In this document: in pieces, positions 1 to 6,935 of the stretch
Layout: the number at the start of each line of letters is the position of its first letter
How positions within the stretch are numbered: the stretch's first letter is position 1
Source of the DNA: Oscillospiraceae bacterium
GTDB taxonomy: Bacteria > Bacillota > Clostridia > Oscillospirales > Oscillospiraceae
Assembly (NCBI GenBank): GCA_020025615.1
Contig: JAHHRT010000003.1
Location: 1 to 38,889 of the forward strand
Reading direction: 5' to 3'
DNA length: 38,889 nucleotides
Translations under genes and position numbers: made by a program
Notes under the pieces: generated by a model
What the model saw: only the letters and a program-made list of their open reading frames with translations
What the model was told of the DNA's origin: nothing
The model's database searches: none

Positions 1-340
1 CTGGCTCGTTCCTCGCCAGCCAGCTCCCCCGTTGGGGGAGCCTTGGAACGCCCCCGGCAAGCACTGCCATTTAGAATCGCTTCGCTACTCCCAAAGTGGG
101 AGCCTTTGCGGTGCGTACACTGTGACCTGGTGTATAGTCGGCGGTGCGGATTCGCCCTCTCAGTCTGGCTCGTTCCTCGCCAGCCAGTGTATTATGTGTG
201 ATTGCCACTGGCAATCACTGTCATTCAGAATCACTTCGCTACCCCCGTTGAGGGAGCCTTGGAACGCCCCCCGCAAGCACTGTTATTCAGAATCGCTTCG
301 CTGCTCCAAAAGGGGGAGCCTTAACTTATGTTATTTTCAT
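1..340. repeat. Mosaic of short palindromic repeats, no gene
   Basis: No convincing gene is present. The stretch is made of short modules that recur. A 23-base module (CTGGCTCG...CAGCCAG) is identical at 1-23 and 165-187. A module starting GGGAGCCTTGGAACGCCCC recurs near 37 and 252. AGAATC[G/A]CTTCGCT occurs at about 73, 227 and 289. Hairpins such as CTCCC/GGGAG separate the modules. Part of the string at 109-165 is found again inverted at 13301-13400 and direct at 13750-13788, so this is a dispersed family. Open frames crossing it are low-complexity and have no good ribosome binding site. Dispersed palindromic repeats of this look are common in Oscillospiraceae, from memory. Confidence 0.7.
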
Positions 341-596
341 GTAACGATACCGAGCGGTGACCAATGGTGTTACAAATTCTGACCAGCCGCCGCACGTAGT
401 GGTGGTCGGCACTGCCGACAAAAAGGCCGCCCCCGAAGGAGCGGCCTTTCTGTGTTATATCTGCGTAACAATACCGAGCGGTACCCAATAGTGTAACGAA
501 TTCAGACCAGCCGGTGCACGTAAGTGGCTGCCGACACTGCCGACCGATACCGAGCGGTACCCAGCGGCGTGACGATTTCAGACCAGCTGGCGCACG
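341..596 (+). repeat. Three degenerate copies of an ATACCGAGCGGT repeat
   Basis: Three related units lie at about 341-400, 464-522 and 546-596. Each carries ATACCGAGCGGT, then a variable GT(T/A/G)AC core, then (A/T)TTC(T/A)GACCAGC. The 17-mer GTAACGATACCGAGCGG at 341-357 is repeated exactly at 13833-13849 in the second mosaic. There is no coding signal. Confidence 0.7.
420..449 (-). terminator. Candidate intrinsic terminator downstream of guaB
   Basis: The 9-bp stem AAAGGCCGC/GCGGCCTTT (422-430 with 441-449) reads on the minus strand into a run of T. It is the first good hairpin-plus-U-tract leftward of the guaB stop at 687, about 240 bases away. It could equally be a module of the repeat mosaic it sits in. 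Confidence 0.5.
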
Positions 597-604
597 CTTT
601 GTCC

Positions 605-686
605 ACCCGCACTGCGGGTCGAGCGGCGAAGGGCAGTCACGAGGACTTCTGCACCGTGCACGTATCGTCTGCGGCGACTCGCCGCA
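605..686 (+). repeat. Repeat module shared with the remB leader region
   Basis: CCCGCACTGCGGG is a small perfect hairpin followed by TCGAGCGGCGAAGGGCA. About 25 bases further on the module has CTGC[A/C]...CCGTGCACG. The same module, with only scattered changes, occupies about 14027-14085 directly before remB. The unit here runs up to the guaB stop codon, so the repeats pack right against genes. Confidence 0.65.
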
Positions 687-2192
687 TTACTTGGAGGTGG
701 AGGAGGAACGCAGGGTGACGTCGTGATAGCCGCCTTCCACAATGGACACAGAGGAAACCAGAGTCAGCTTTGCATCTCTCTGAAGGTCGGGAATGTTGGT
801 AACACCCACGTTGCACATGGTGGACTTCACCTTGTACAGGGAAGCCTCCACGTTGTCATGGAGAGGACCTGCGTAGGTGACATAGGAGTCAACGCCTTCC
901 TCGAAGCTCAGCTTGGAGGCGCCGCCCAGGTCGTAACGCTGCCAGTTCCGGGCACGGTTGGAGCCTTCGCCCCAGTACTCCTTCATGTAAGCGCCGTTTA
1001 CCATCACCTTGGGGGTGGGGCCTTCGTCGAACCGAGCGAAGTAACGGCCCAGCATCAGGAAGTCAGCACCCATAGCCAGAGCCAGAGTCATGTGGTAGTC
1101 GTGAACAATGCCGCCGTCGGAGCAGATAGGCACATAGATGCCGGTCTCACGGAAGTACTCGTCACGAGCTGCGGCAACCTCAATGAGGGCAGTTGCCTGA
1201 CCGCGGCCAATGCCCTTGGTCTCACGGGTGATGCAGATGGAGCCGCCGCCGATGCCGACCTTCACGAAGTCTGCGCCGGCACGAGCCAGGAACAGGAAGC
1301 CGTCCCGATCAACTACGTTGCCTGCACCGATCTTCACGGTGTCGCCGTAGGTGTCGCGGACCCACTGAATGGTGTTTGCCTGCCAGCAGGTGTAGCCCTC
1401 GGAGGAGTCAATGACCAGAACGTCTGCGCCTGCCTCCAGCAGTGCGGGAATCCGCTGAGCATAGTCACGGGTGTTGATGCCGGCGCCCACCAGATAACGC
1501 TTCTGGTTGTCCAGCAGCTCCAGGGGGTTGGCCTTGTGGGAAGCGTAGTCCTTACGGAATACGAAATACATCAGATGGCCTTCGGCATCCACGATGGGCA
1601 GGCTGTTGAGCTTGTGCTCCCAGATGATGTCGTTGGCTTCCTTGAGGGTGGTCTCAGCAGGAGCGGTGATGAGCTTTTCCAGAGGGGTCATAAAGGTAGC
1701 GACCTTCTGGGTGGGCTCCATCCGGGAAACACGGTAGTCACGGCTGGACACAATGCCCAGCAGCTTGCCGGTAGCGGTGCCGTCGTCGGTAATGGCAACG
1801 GTAGAGAAGCCGTTTTCTGCCTTCAGGGCCAGAACGTCAGCCAGGGTGTTTTCAGGGGTCAGGTTGGAAGCAGAGGTAACAAAACCAGCCTTGTGATTCT
1901 TCACCTTGGAAACCATTTCTGCCTGGCTCTCAATGGACTGAGAACCATAGATAAAGCTGATGCCGCCTTCCTTCGCCAGAGCAATTGCCAGAGTGTCATT
2001 GGAGACGGACTGCATAACAGCAGAGGTGAGGGGAACATTCAAAGAAATTGCAGGCTCCTCCATACCCTTGCGGTATTTCACAAGGGGCGTTTTCAGACTG
2101 ACTCGGTCAGGAATGCAGTCTTCAGATGTATAGCCAGGCACCAGAAGATATTCGCTGAAGGTGTGGCTGGGTTCGGGATAGTAGTACGCCAT
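687..2192 (-). CDS. guaB: IMP dehydrogenase, Tritrichomonas-like clade
   Basis: A 501-residue IMP dehydrogenase, which oxidises IMP to XMP with NAD+, the committed step of guanine nucleotide synthesis in the cytosol. The TIM barrel begins at SEYLLVPG (13-20). Two CBS motifs interrupt it at about 100-215. The catalytic loop GIGGGSICITRE has Cys320. The flap motif is WQRYDLGG with Arg419-Tyr420. The substitution ICITRE for the usual ICTTR, and the string CSDGGIVHDYHMTLALAMGAD, resemble the protist Tritrichomonas foetus IMPDH from memory, including near-identical numbering of the catalytic residues. The ATG is preceded by AGGAGG at good distance. It lies 53 bases downstream of the YitT gene on the same strand and probably has its own promoter. 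Confidence 0.95.
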   Translation of the reverse strand: MAYYYPEPSHTFSEYLLVPGYTSEDCIPDRVSLKTPLVKYRKGMEEPAISLNVPLTSAVMQSVSNDTLAIALAKEGGISFIYGSQSIESQAEMVSKVKNHKAGFVTSASNLTPENTLADVLALKAENGFSTVAITDDGTATGKLLGIVSSRDYRVSRMEPTQKVATFMTPLEKLITAPAETTLKEANDIIWEHKLNSLPIVDAEGHLMYFVFRKDYASHKANPLELLDNQKRYLVGAGINTRDYAQRIPALLEAGADVLVIDSSEGYTCWQANTIQWVRDTYGDTVKIGAGNVVDRDGFLFLARAGADFVKVGIGGGSICITRETKGIGRGQATALIEVAAARDEYFRETGIYVPICSDGGIVHDYHMTLALAMGADFLMLGRYFARFDEGPTPKVMVNGAYMKEYWGEGSNRARNWQRYDLGGASKLSFEEGVDSYVTYAGPLHDNVEASLYKVKSTMCNVGVTNIPDLQRDAKLTLVSSVSIVEGGYHDVTLRSSSTSK

Positions 2193-2214
2193 TGGATGTT
2201 ACCTCCTAAGAATG

Positions 2215-2243
2215 ATGATATATGTGAATAATACTTACAACAA
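2215..2243 (-). promoter_or_regulatory. Candidate sigma-A promoter of guaB
   Basis: On the minus strand TTGTTG (2243-2238), a 17-base spacer and TATCAT (2220-2215) lie just upstream of the guaB ribosome binding site. The leader would be only about 15-20 bases. Both hexamers are imperfect matches. Confidence 0.4.
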
Positions 2244-2245
2244 TA

Positions 2246-3166
2246 TTAAAGGGTCTGACCGTCTCCATGGTCCAGCATCTCCCGGACCTGTTTTCCTTGG
2301 TCATTCAGGGACTTGAAGTTGCCAACCACTTCGCTGACCTGATCCATCACTGCAAAGCTCTTGGGGAACTCCTTGATCAGAGCGGCAAGTGCTGCCACCT
2401 GGGTCTTGTTCACCACGCAAATGAGGAGGTTGGTCTCGTGTCCCGAATACATACCCTTGCCGGGGAGCAGCGTTGCACTGTGATGGAGCCGGGTGATGAT
2501 CGCCTTGGACATCTCCTCGGGGTAGTCGGTGACAATCTCAAAACGGACAGCACTTCTGCCGCTGCGAAGAAGACGGTCGCCAACATTGGAGGATGCAAAC
2601 GCATAGAGAATACACAGGAGCACCGGCTCCATCTGATAACCAAAAACAAAAAAGCTGGAAACGGCAATCATGGTATTGATGGCAAAATTCATGCCGAAAA
2701 AGCTCATATTGGGCTTCATCTTATGAATAATCGCCGCAATAAAATCGGTACCGCCGCTGTATGCACTGGCCTTTACCAGAATGGAATAGCAAAATCCCAT
2801 GTTGATGCCTGCAACCAGAGGTCCCAGAATCTTACTGGTACCGTTTTCGGTGGCATAGGCAAAGGCGCTGAGGTCCAGATGATCCAGAAGCAGCAGTCCC
2901 AGAGAGAACGTCACCACATAGACCATGCTGCGCAGGGCCAGCGGCTTACTTACCAGGAAGTAGCAGCAGATCGCCAGAGGTACATTGATCAGCAGGCTCA
3001 TATAGCCCACCCGGAACCCGGTGAGGTGCTGGATCATGATACAGATACCATTGAGTCCAGACGGTGCAAACTGATTGGGGAAAACAAAAAGTTCATAGCT
3101 GAGAGCTGCAAACATTGCCACTCCCGCAATCACGAAATAGGTCCATATTTTCTTTGCGACGCTCAT
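2246..3166 (-). CDS. YitT family membrane protein (DUF161-DUF2179)
   Basis: A 306-residue integral membrane protein of the YitT family, which is widespread in Firmicutes with no firmly established transport substrate. The N-terminal two thirds holds about five to six hydrophobic segments, including the conserved stretch around SAYSGGTDFIA (about 136-146). The C-terminal part (about 205-295) is a soluble DUF2179-type domain with GKGMYSG and a following beta-alpha unit. The start ATG is preceded by AGGAG. The gene diverges from dnaA and is read away from the origin, co-directional with replication. Its leader holds a terminator-like hairpin and a well-formed promoter. In many Firmicutes rpmH occupies this position beside dnaA; here it does not. 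Confidence 0.88.
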   Translation of the reverse strand: MSVAKKIWTYFVIAGVAMFAALSYELFVFPNQFAPSGLNGICIMIQHLTGFRVGYMSLLINVPLAICCYFLVSKPLALRSMVYVVTFSLGLLLLDHLDLSAFAYATENGTSKILGPLVAGINMGFCYSILVKASAYSGGTDFIAAIIHKMKPNMSFFGMNFAINTMIAVSSFFVFGYQMEPVLLCILYAFASSNVGDRLLRSGRSAVRFEIVTDYPEEMSKAIITRLHHSATLLPGKGMYSGHETNLLICVVNKTQVAALAALIKEFPKSFAVMDQVSEVVGNFKSLNDQGKQVREMLDHGDGQTL

Positions 3167-3199
3167 GAAAAGAAACTCCTAAATCCACAAAAAGTTTTC

Positions 3200-3227
3200 A
3201 AGGCCCCCGCAAAATGCTGGGAGCCTT
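3200..3227 (-). promoter_or_regulatory. Leader hairpin of the YitT gene, possible attenuator
   Basis: On the minus strand AAGGCTCCC and GGGGGCCTT form a 9-bp stem (one U-G pair) with a 10-base loop. GAAAACTTTTT follows, then the gene's ribosome binding site. The arrangement of promoter, hairpin, T-run and gene resembles an attenuator, but no competing structure or ligand motif was recognised. Confidence 0.4.
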
Positions 3228-3247
3228 TATATGTTTCTTAATTTAAG

Positions 3248-3276
3248 ATTCTATCATACCTTATATAAGGGGTCAA
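3248..3276 (-). promoter_or_regulatory. Sigma-A promoter of the YitT gene
   Basis: Minus-strand TTGACC (3276-3271), an exact 17-base spacer and TAGAAT (3253-3248). TATGA precedes the -10. The predicted leader is about 75 bases and includes the hairpin at 3200-3227. Confidence 0.65.
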
Positions 3277-3349
3277 CCCCAAAAACTACTAAATTTTTCA
3301 CAGTTTTTCCAAAGGTCTGTTGGAAACATCAGAAAATAACCACCAAAAA

Positions 3350-3489
3350 AGTGGATAACTTGGGAGAAAATTTTTTCGTAAGGGAAAACAATACCGAATT
3401 TTTTCAGTAGAATCCCGGATTCCTGTTATGATTCACAAGGCGAGGATAACCTGTGGATAATTTCCCGGAAAACCCGCTTGTTTTTCACA
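3350..3489. other. DnaA-box cluster upstream of dnaA (oriC, first half)
   Basis: TGTGGATAA at 3452-3460 is a perfect minus-strand TTATCCACA. AGTGGATAA at 3350-3358 has one mismatch. TTTTTCACA at 3481-3489, and a similar string at 3295-3303, are weak matches. With the stronger cluster after dnaA this gives the bipartite origin layout known from Bacillus. The boxes also overlap the probable dnaA promoter, which would allow autoregulation. Confidence 0.65.
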
Positions 3490-3506
3490 GGGAAATGTGA
3501 TAAACT
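3478..3506 (+). promoter_or_regulatory. Possible dnaA promoter
   Basis: TTGTTT, a 17-base spacer and TAAACT would start transcription near 3513, about 75 bases before the dnaA ATG. The -10 is a four-of-six match. The spacer and -35 overlap a weak DnaA box. Confidence 0.35.
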
Positions 3507-3586
3507 TTAGGTTGAGATATTCTGTCCAAACTCGGGTAACTTTTCCACCCATTGGACTGACAGATAGATTGGAAAGGAGCTATAAA

Positions 3587-4900
3587 ATGTACTCATCCGC
3601 CTATGTCTGGGCTAAGGTTTTAAGCCATATGGAGGAGCGGCTGGGCGCCGTAACGGTTTCTGCATGGTTTGACGATGCCGAAGTCGTGGAGCTCAACGAC
3701 TCGAACCTGATCCTCTATTCTCCCTCGGACTTCCGACGGGAGATTATCAGCCGTCGGTGCACAGATTATATTCAGGATGCCCTGAAAGAGATCTTTAATT
3801 CCGACGCAAAGCTGCTTGTTTTCGGTGATGAAGAGCGAAACGCCTTTGAAAATAAGCATAAAGTCACCCCCTCTATGGATTTTAACCCCCAGTTTACCTT
3901 TGATAATTATGTGGTAGGTCCCTCCAACCGGTTTGCCCACAGTGCAGCCCTTGCGGTTTCCAAAACCCCGGGCCAGGTGTATAACCCCCTGTTTATCTAC
4001 GGCCCCGCCGGTGTTGGCAAAACCCACCTGCTTTACGCCATTGCCAATGGGATCCGCAAGGATAACCCCAATGCCAATGTCGTCTATATTAAAGGTGACC
4101 AGTTTACCAATGAACTGATCGCCGCCATTCAGAACGGTAAAAATATCGAATTCCGCAGCAAATACCGGGAAGCCGACTTGTTTCTGATCGATGATATTCA
4201 GTTTATTGCCGGTAAGGAATCCACCCAGGAGGAGTTTTTCCACACCTTCAATAAGCTCTATGAAGAGCATAAGCAGATTGTTATGACCTCCGACCGGAAG
4301 CCCAGCGATATGCTCACCCTGGAGGACCGACTGAAAACCCGTTTTGAGTGGGGTCTGCTGGCGGATGTTCAGCCCCCCGACTACGAAACCAGAATGGCCA
4401 TCATTAAAAATAAGGCCAAAACCCTGGGCCTCAACCTCAATGATGAGGTCTGCAACTATATCGCTGTCAATGTGACCAGCAACGTCCGGCAGATTGAGGG
4501 CACCGTGAAGAAGATTCTGGCCTATCGGGATCTCAACAATATGCCTCTGGATCTGCCCAATATCTCCCGGGCCATCGACGATATGTTCAAGGCCGAGGGA
4601 AATGCCGTTCCTACCCCCAGTCTCATCATCAGCCAGGTCTGCAAGTTCTATTCCATCGACGAAGCGGTGATTCGCGGCACCCAGAAGAACAAGGGCACCG
4701 CCGAAGCCAGACAGGTGGCTATGTACCTCATCCGCAAACTCACAAATCTCAGCCTTCCCGATATCGGCAAGGAATTTGCAAGGGACCACTCTACCGTTCT
4801 TTATGCAGTGCGGAAGGTGGAAATGGCTCTGAAAAAAGACAATACCAATATGCAGAACAACATCCGGGACATTACTGCAAACATCAATTCCAGCCTCTGA
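3587..4900 (+). CDS. dnaA: Chromosomal replication initiator DnaA
   Basis: A 437-residue DnaA, the AAA+ ATPase that binds DnaA boxes, melts the origin and loads the helicase. Domain I covers about 1-80. The linker domain II is very short (about 80-100). The AAA+ module has Walker A GPAGVGKT (139-146) and Walker B LFLIDDI (198-204). The C-terminal DNA-binding domain carries the signature KEFARDHSTVLYAVRKVE. The frame stays open to 3497, but the ATG at 3587 is chosen because GGAAAGGAG sits directly before it and domain I begins at MYSSAYVWAKVL as in relatives. DnaA boxes lie on both sides of the gene. Confidence 0.97.
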   Translation: MYSSAYVWAKVLSHMEERLGAVTVSAWFDDAEVVELNDSNLILYSPSDFRREIISRRCTDYIQDALKEIFNSDAKLLVFGDEERNAFENKHKVTPSMDFNPQFTFDNYVVGPSNRFAHSAALAVSKTPGQVYNPLFIYGPAGVGKTHLLYAIANGIRKDNPNANVVYIKGDQFTNELIAAIQNGKNIEFRSKYREADLFLIDDIQFIAGKESTQEEFFHTFNKLYEEHKQIVMTSDRKPSDMLTLEDRLKTRFEWGLLADVQPPDYETRMAIIKNKAKTLGLNLNDEVCNYIAVNVTSNVRQIEGTVKKILAYRDLNNMPLDLPNISRAIDDMFKAEGNAVPTPSLIISQVCKFYSIDEAVIRGTQKNKGTAEARQVAMYLIRKLTNLSLPDIGKEFARDHSTVLYAVRKVEMALKKDNTNMQNNIRDITANINSSL

Positions 4901-4926
4901 TCCAAATTTTTCTTCCCGGCACTTCC

Positions 4927-4951
4927 CTACTACTATATATATAATAGTATA
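4927..4951. other. AT-rich palindromic element after dnaA
   Basis: Three consecutive CTA triplets (4927-4935) run into an alternating TA tract. TACTAT and ATAGTA form inverted arms at 4931-4949. This is one of the most AT-rich stretches in the dnaA-dnaN gap. It could help unwinding or act as a weak terminator or promoter. No DnaA box adjoins it. Confidence 0.4.
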
Positions 4952-5340
4952 CTGCCGACAGGGCGCCAAAAAACAGCGGCCATGCCGGGGGTATGCCCCT
5001 GCCCGAAGGGGGCCTTTGCACGGATTTTCTGTGATTTTTCAGAGAGCTGCTGCAAAGCCGCCGGGGAAAATCTGCCGGTCCAGGCCCTGATTTTTCCCAG
5101 ATTTCGGTCCCCTCGCCCCCAGCTGCGGGGCGCCGTCCGGGGAAAAATTTCGGGCTTTTCAAAGGGAAGATCCGCCCCGGCGCCCGGCGGCGGAAGCCTT
5201 TGTACTTTGGATCCTATGCACTGATTTTCAGGATCTCTATCCTGTGGTGCAGAGAAGAAAAGAGAGCTATAGGCCGCGAAGCGGCCGACGATTTTTTGAT
5301 TTTTGCCCTCCCTGTTCCGGGGATTTTTACAGACAAAAAT
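4952..5340. other. GC-rich spacer of the dnaA-dnaN intergenic region
   Basis: No gene is supported here. The first part has GC-rich inverted strings (GCCCC...GGGGGC near 4993-5011, followed by CTTTG), possibly a dnaA terminator. The rest has no DnaA box and no recognisable RNA. The short open frames that cross it lack ribosome binding sites. Confidence 0.5.
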
Positions 5341-5494
5341 TTGTCCACAGCTTCTTACTTTGTGGATAAATTTCCTGTGGATAGTTTTTTACAAAAATTC
5401 TCTCCACATTGCCTGTGGAAAAGTTATTACCTCTGCACATTGGGCTGTGGATGAAATCCCATTGACCCCCTAAGTCAAACCCCACTTATCCACA
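5341..5494. other. oriC: Main DnaA-box cluster of oriC
   Basis: Seven boxes fall within 154 bases. TTATCCACA at 5486-5494 and its complement TGTGGATAA at 5361-5369 are perfect. Near matches are TTGTCCACA 5341-5349, TGTGGATAG 5376-5384, TTCTCCACA 5398-5406, TGTGGAAAA 5414-5422 and TGTGGATGA 5446-5454. The last perfect box points towards dnaN and is followed by an AT-rich tract, the expected arrangement for loading DnaA onto the unwinding element. Confidence 0.9.
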
Positions 5495-5504
5495 TAATTT
5501 TCCT

Positions 5505-5522
5505 CTAATACTATTGTTACTA
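5505..5522. other. DnaA-trio-like track in the unwinding element
   Basis: Ten bases after the perfect DnaA box at 5486-5494 the plus strand reads CTA-ATA-CTA-TTG-TTA-CTA. Read 3'-5' on the other strand this is GAT-TAT-GAT-AAC-AAT-GAT, close to the DnaA-trio pattern described for Bacillus, on which a DnaA filament grows into single-stranded DNA. AT-rich sequence continues to the dnaN ribosome binding site. Confidence 0.6.
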
Positions 5523-5580
5523 CCTAAACCTACTTCTTCATAGATATATCTACTAATCTTAACAGGAAAGGATAACAACT

Positions 5581-6690
5581 ATGCGTTTTACCTGTGAAAA
5601 GAATATGCTGGTACAAGGTCTCGGAATTGCAGGCCGTACCGTTGCTCCCAAGAGCAGTCTGACTGTGATTGAAGGCATCCTGTGCAAAGCCGGAATGGGT
5701 CTGAGCCTCACCGGCTACAACATGGAAACTGCCATTACCTATCAGATTGATGCCGACGTTTCTGAACCCGGCGACTGCATCCTCCCTGCCAAGCTCTTTG
5801 GCGACATTGTCCGCCGGCTTCCCGAGGGTCCCGTCACGGTGGTTGTGGATGAAAACTACAAGGTTGCCATTCGGGCCGGCTATGCTTCTTTCAACATCTC
5901 TGCGGAAAGTGCCGAAGAATACCCGGAGCTTCCCGATGTCAGCAGTGATCGGGCTATCCACATCCCCCAGAATCAGCTGAAAGAGCTGATTTCCGGCACG
6001 ATTTTTGCCGTTGCCGAGGATCAGGGCCGTCCCATCCATACCGGTGTGAAGTTTGAAGTGACAGAAGATTCCATCACCGCCATTGCTGTGGATGGTTTCC
6101 GTCTGGCCCGCCGGACCTTCCATACCGAGCAGGTCTCCGACCGTGCCTTTGATTTCGTGGTTCCCGCCCAGGCCCTGAAGGAAGTGGAGAAAATTCTCAC
6201 CGACAGTGATGAGGATGCTGCTTTCACCCTGGGACCCAAGCACATTCTCTATCAGCTGGGCAATGCAACCTTGGTCTGCCGTCTGCTGGAAGGCGAATTT
6301 TTGGACTGGCGGCAGGTGGTTCCCACCAAGTGCCCCATCAAACTGGTGGCAAATGTTTCGGATTTGGCATCTTCTATCGACCGTGTCGGCCTGATTGTGT
6401 CCGAAAAGTACAAGAGCCCCGTGCGCTGCGTGTTCTCGAATCAGCAGCTGATGCTGCGGACCAATACCACCATCGGCGCCGCCGAGGACCGGTGCGCCAT
6501 TGCCGGTGACGGAAATGAGCTGGAAATCGGCTTCAATGTCCGGTATCTGTCCGATGTGCTGCGAGTTATCCCCAGCGAAGAGGTTACTTTGGAGCTCACC
6601 AACGGTTTAAGCCCCATTGTCCTCACCCCTGTGGATGAAAAGTCCGATTTTGCATATATGGTTCTGCCTGTCAGAATCAAGAACGGCTAA
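5581..6690 (+). CDS. dnaN: DNA polymerase III beta sliding clamp
   Basis: A 369-residue beta clamp, the ring that tethers DNA polymerase III to the template. Length and the three-fold repeated clamp fold fit the family. The opening MRFTCEKNMLVQGLGIAGR, the phrase AVDGFRLARR (about 161-170) and the C-terminal end YMVLPVRI are typical. The ATG follows AGGAAAGGAT. It begins directly after oriC, and the next gene, yaaA, starts 11 bases after its stop, so dnaN, yaaA and recF form one transcription unit. Confidence 0.96.
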   Translation: MRFTCEKNMLVQGLGIAGRTVAPKSSLTVIEGILCKAGMGLSLTGYNMETAITYQIDADVSEPGDCILPAKLFGDIVRRLPEGPVTVVVDENYKVAIRAGYASFNISAESAEEYPELPDVSSDRAIHIPQNQLKELISGTIFAVAEDQGRPIHTGVKFEVTEDSITAIAVDGFRLARRTFHTEQVSDRAFDFVVPAQALKEVEKILTDSDEDAAFTLGPKHILYQLGNATLVCRLLEGEFLDWRQVVPTKCPIKLVANVSDLASSIDRVGLIVSEKYKSPVRCVFSNQQLMLRTNTTIGAAEDRCAIAGDGNELEIGFNVRYLSDVLRVIPSEEVTLELTNGLSPIVLTPVDEKSDFAYMVLPVRIKNG

Positions 6691-6701
6691 GGAGGGATAT
6701 T

Positions 6702-6935
6702 ATGAGCGAAAAGATTCAGAATGTTCCCATTACAACAGAGTTTATCAAGCTGGAATCGGCTTTGAAACTGGCAAATGTGGTGTATTCCGGCGGAGAAGCC
6801 AAGGCACTCATTCAGCAGGGCGAAGCCCTGGTGAACGGAGAGGTCTGCACCATGCGGGGCAAGAAGCTCTACCCCGGTGATGAAGTGGAATTCATGGGAA
6901 ACCACTTCAAAATCTGCGCAAATGAATCTAAATGA
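6702..6935 (+). CDS. yaaA: S4-domain RNA-binding protein YaaA
   Basis: A 77-residue protein consisting almost entirely of an S4 RNA-binding domain. The diagnostic run covers FIKLESALKLANVVYSGGEA (about 14-33) and the VNGEV...KLYPGDEVEF turn. Genes of this type sit between dnaN and recF across Firmicutes. A role in ribosome assembly has been proposed for relatives, but the exact function is not secure. AAGGAGG is perfectly placed before the ATG. The 3' end overlaps recF by 14 bases, which implies translational coupling. Confidence 0.92.
   Translation: MSEKIQNVPITTEFIKLESALKLANVVYSGGEAKALIQQGEALVNGEVCTMRGKKLYPGDEVEFMGNHFKICANESK

Noticed and set aside
32..382. 116-residue open frame at the left edge
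   Set aside because: It lies wholly in palindromic repeats, has no ribosome binding site, and its peptide is made of repeated strings that follow the DNA modules.
723..2231. A 502-residue open frame antisense to guaB
   Set aside because: It mirrors the guaB codon pattern in the opposite strand, is rich in Val, Gly and Gln without motifs, and has no ribosome binding site. guaB is certain.
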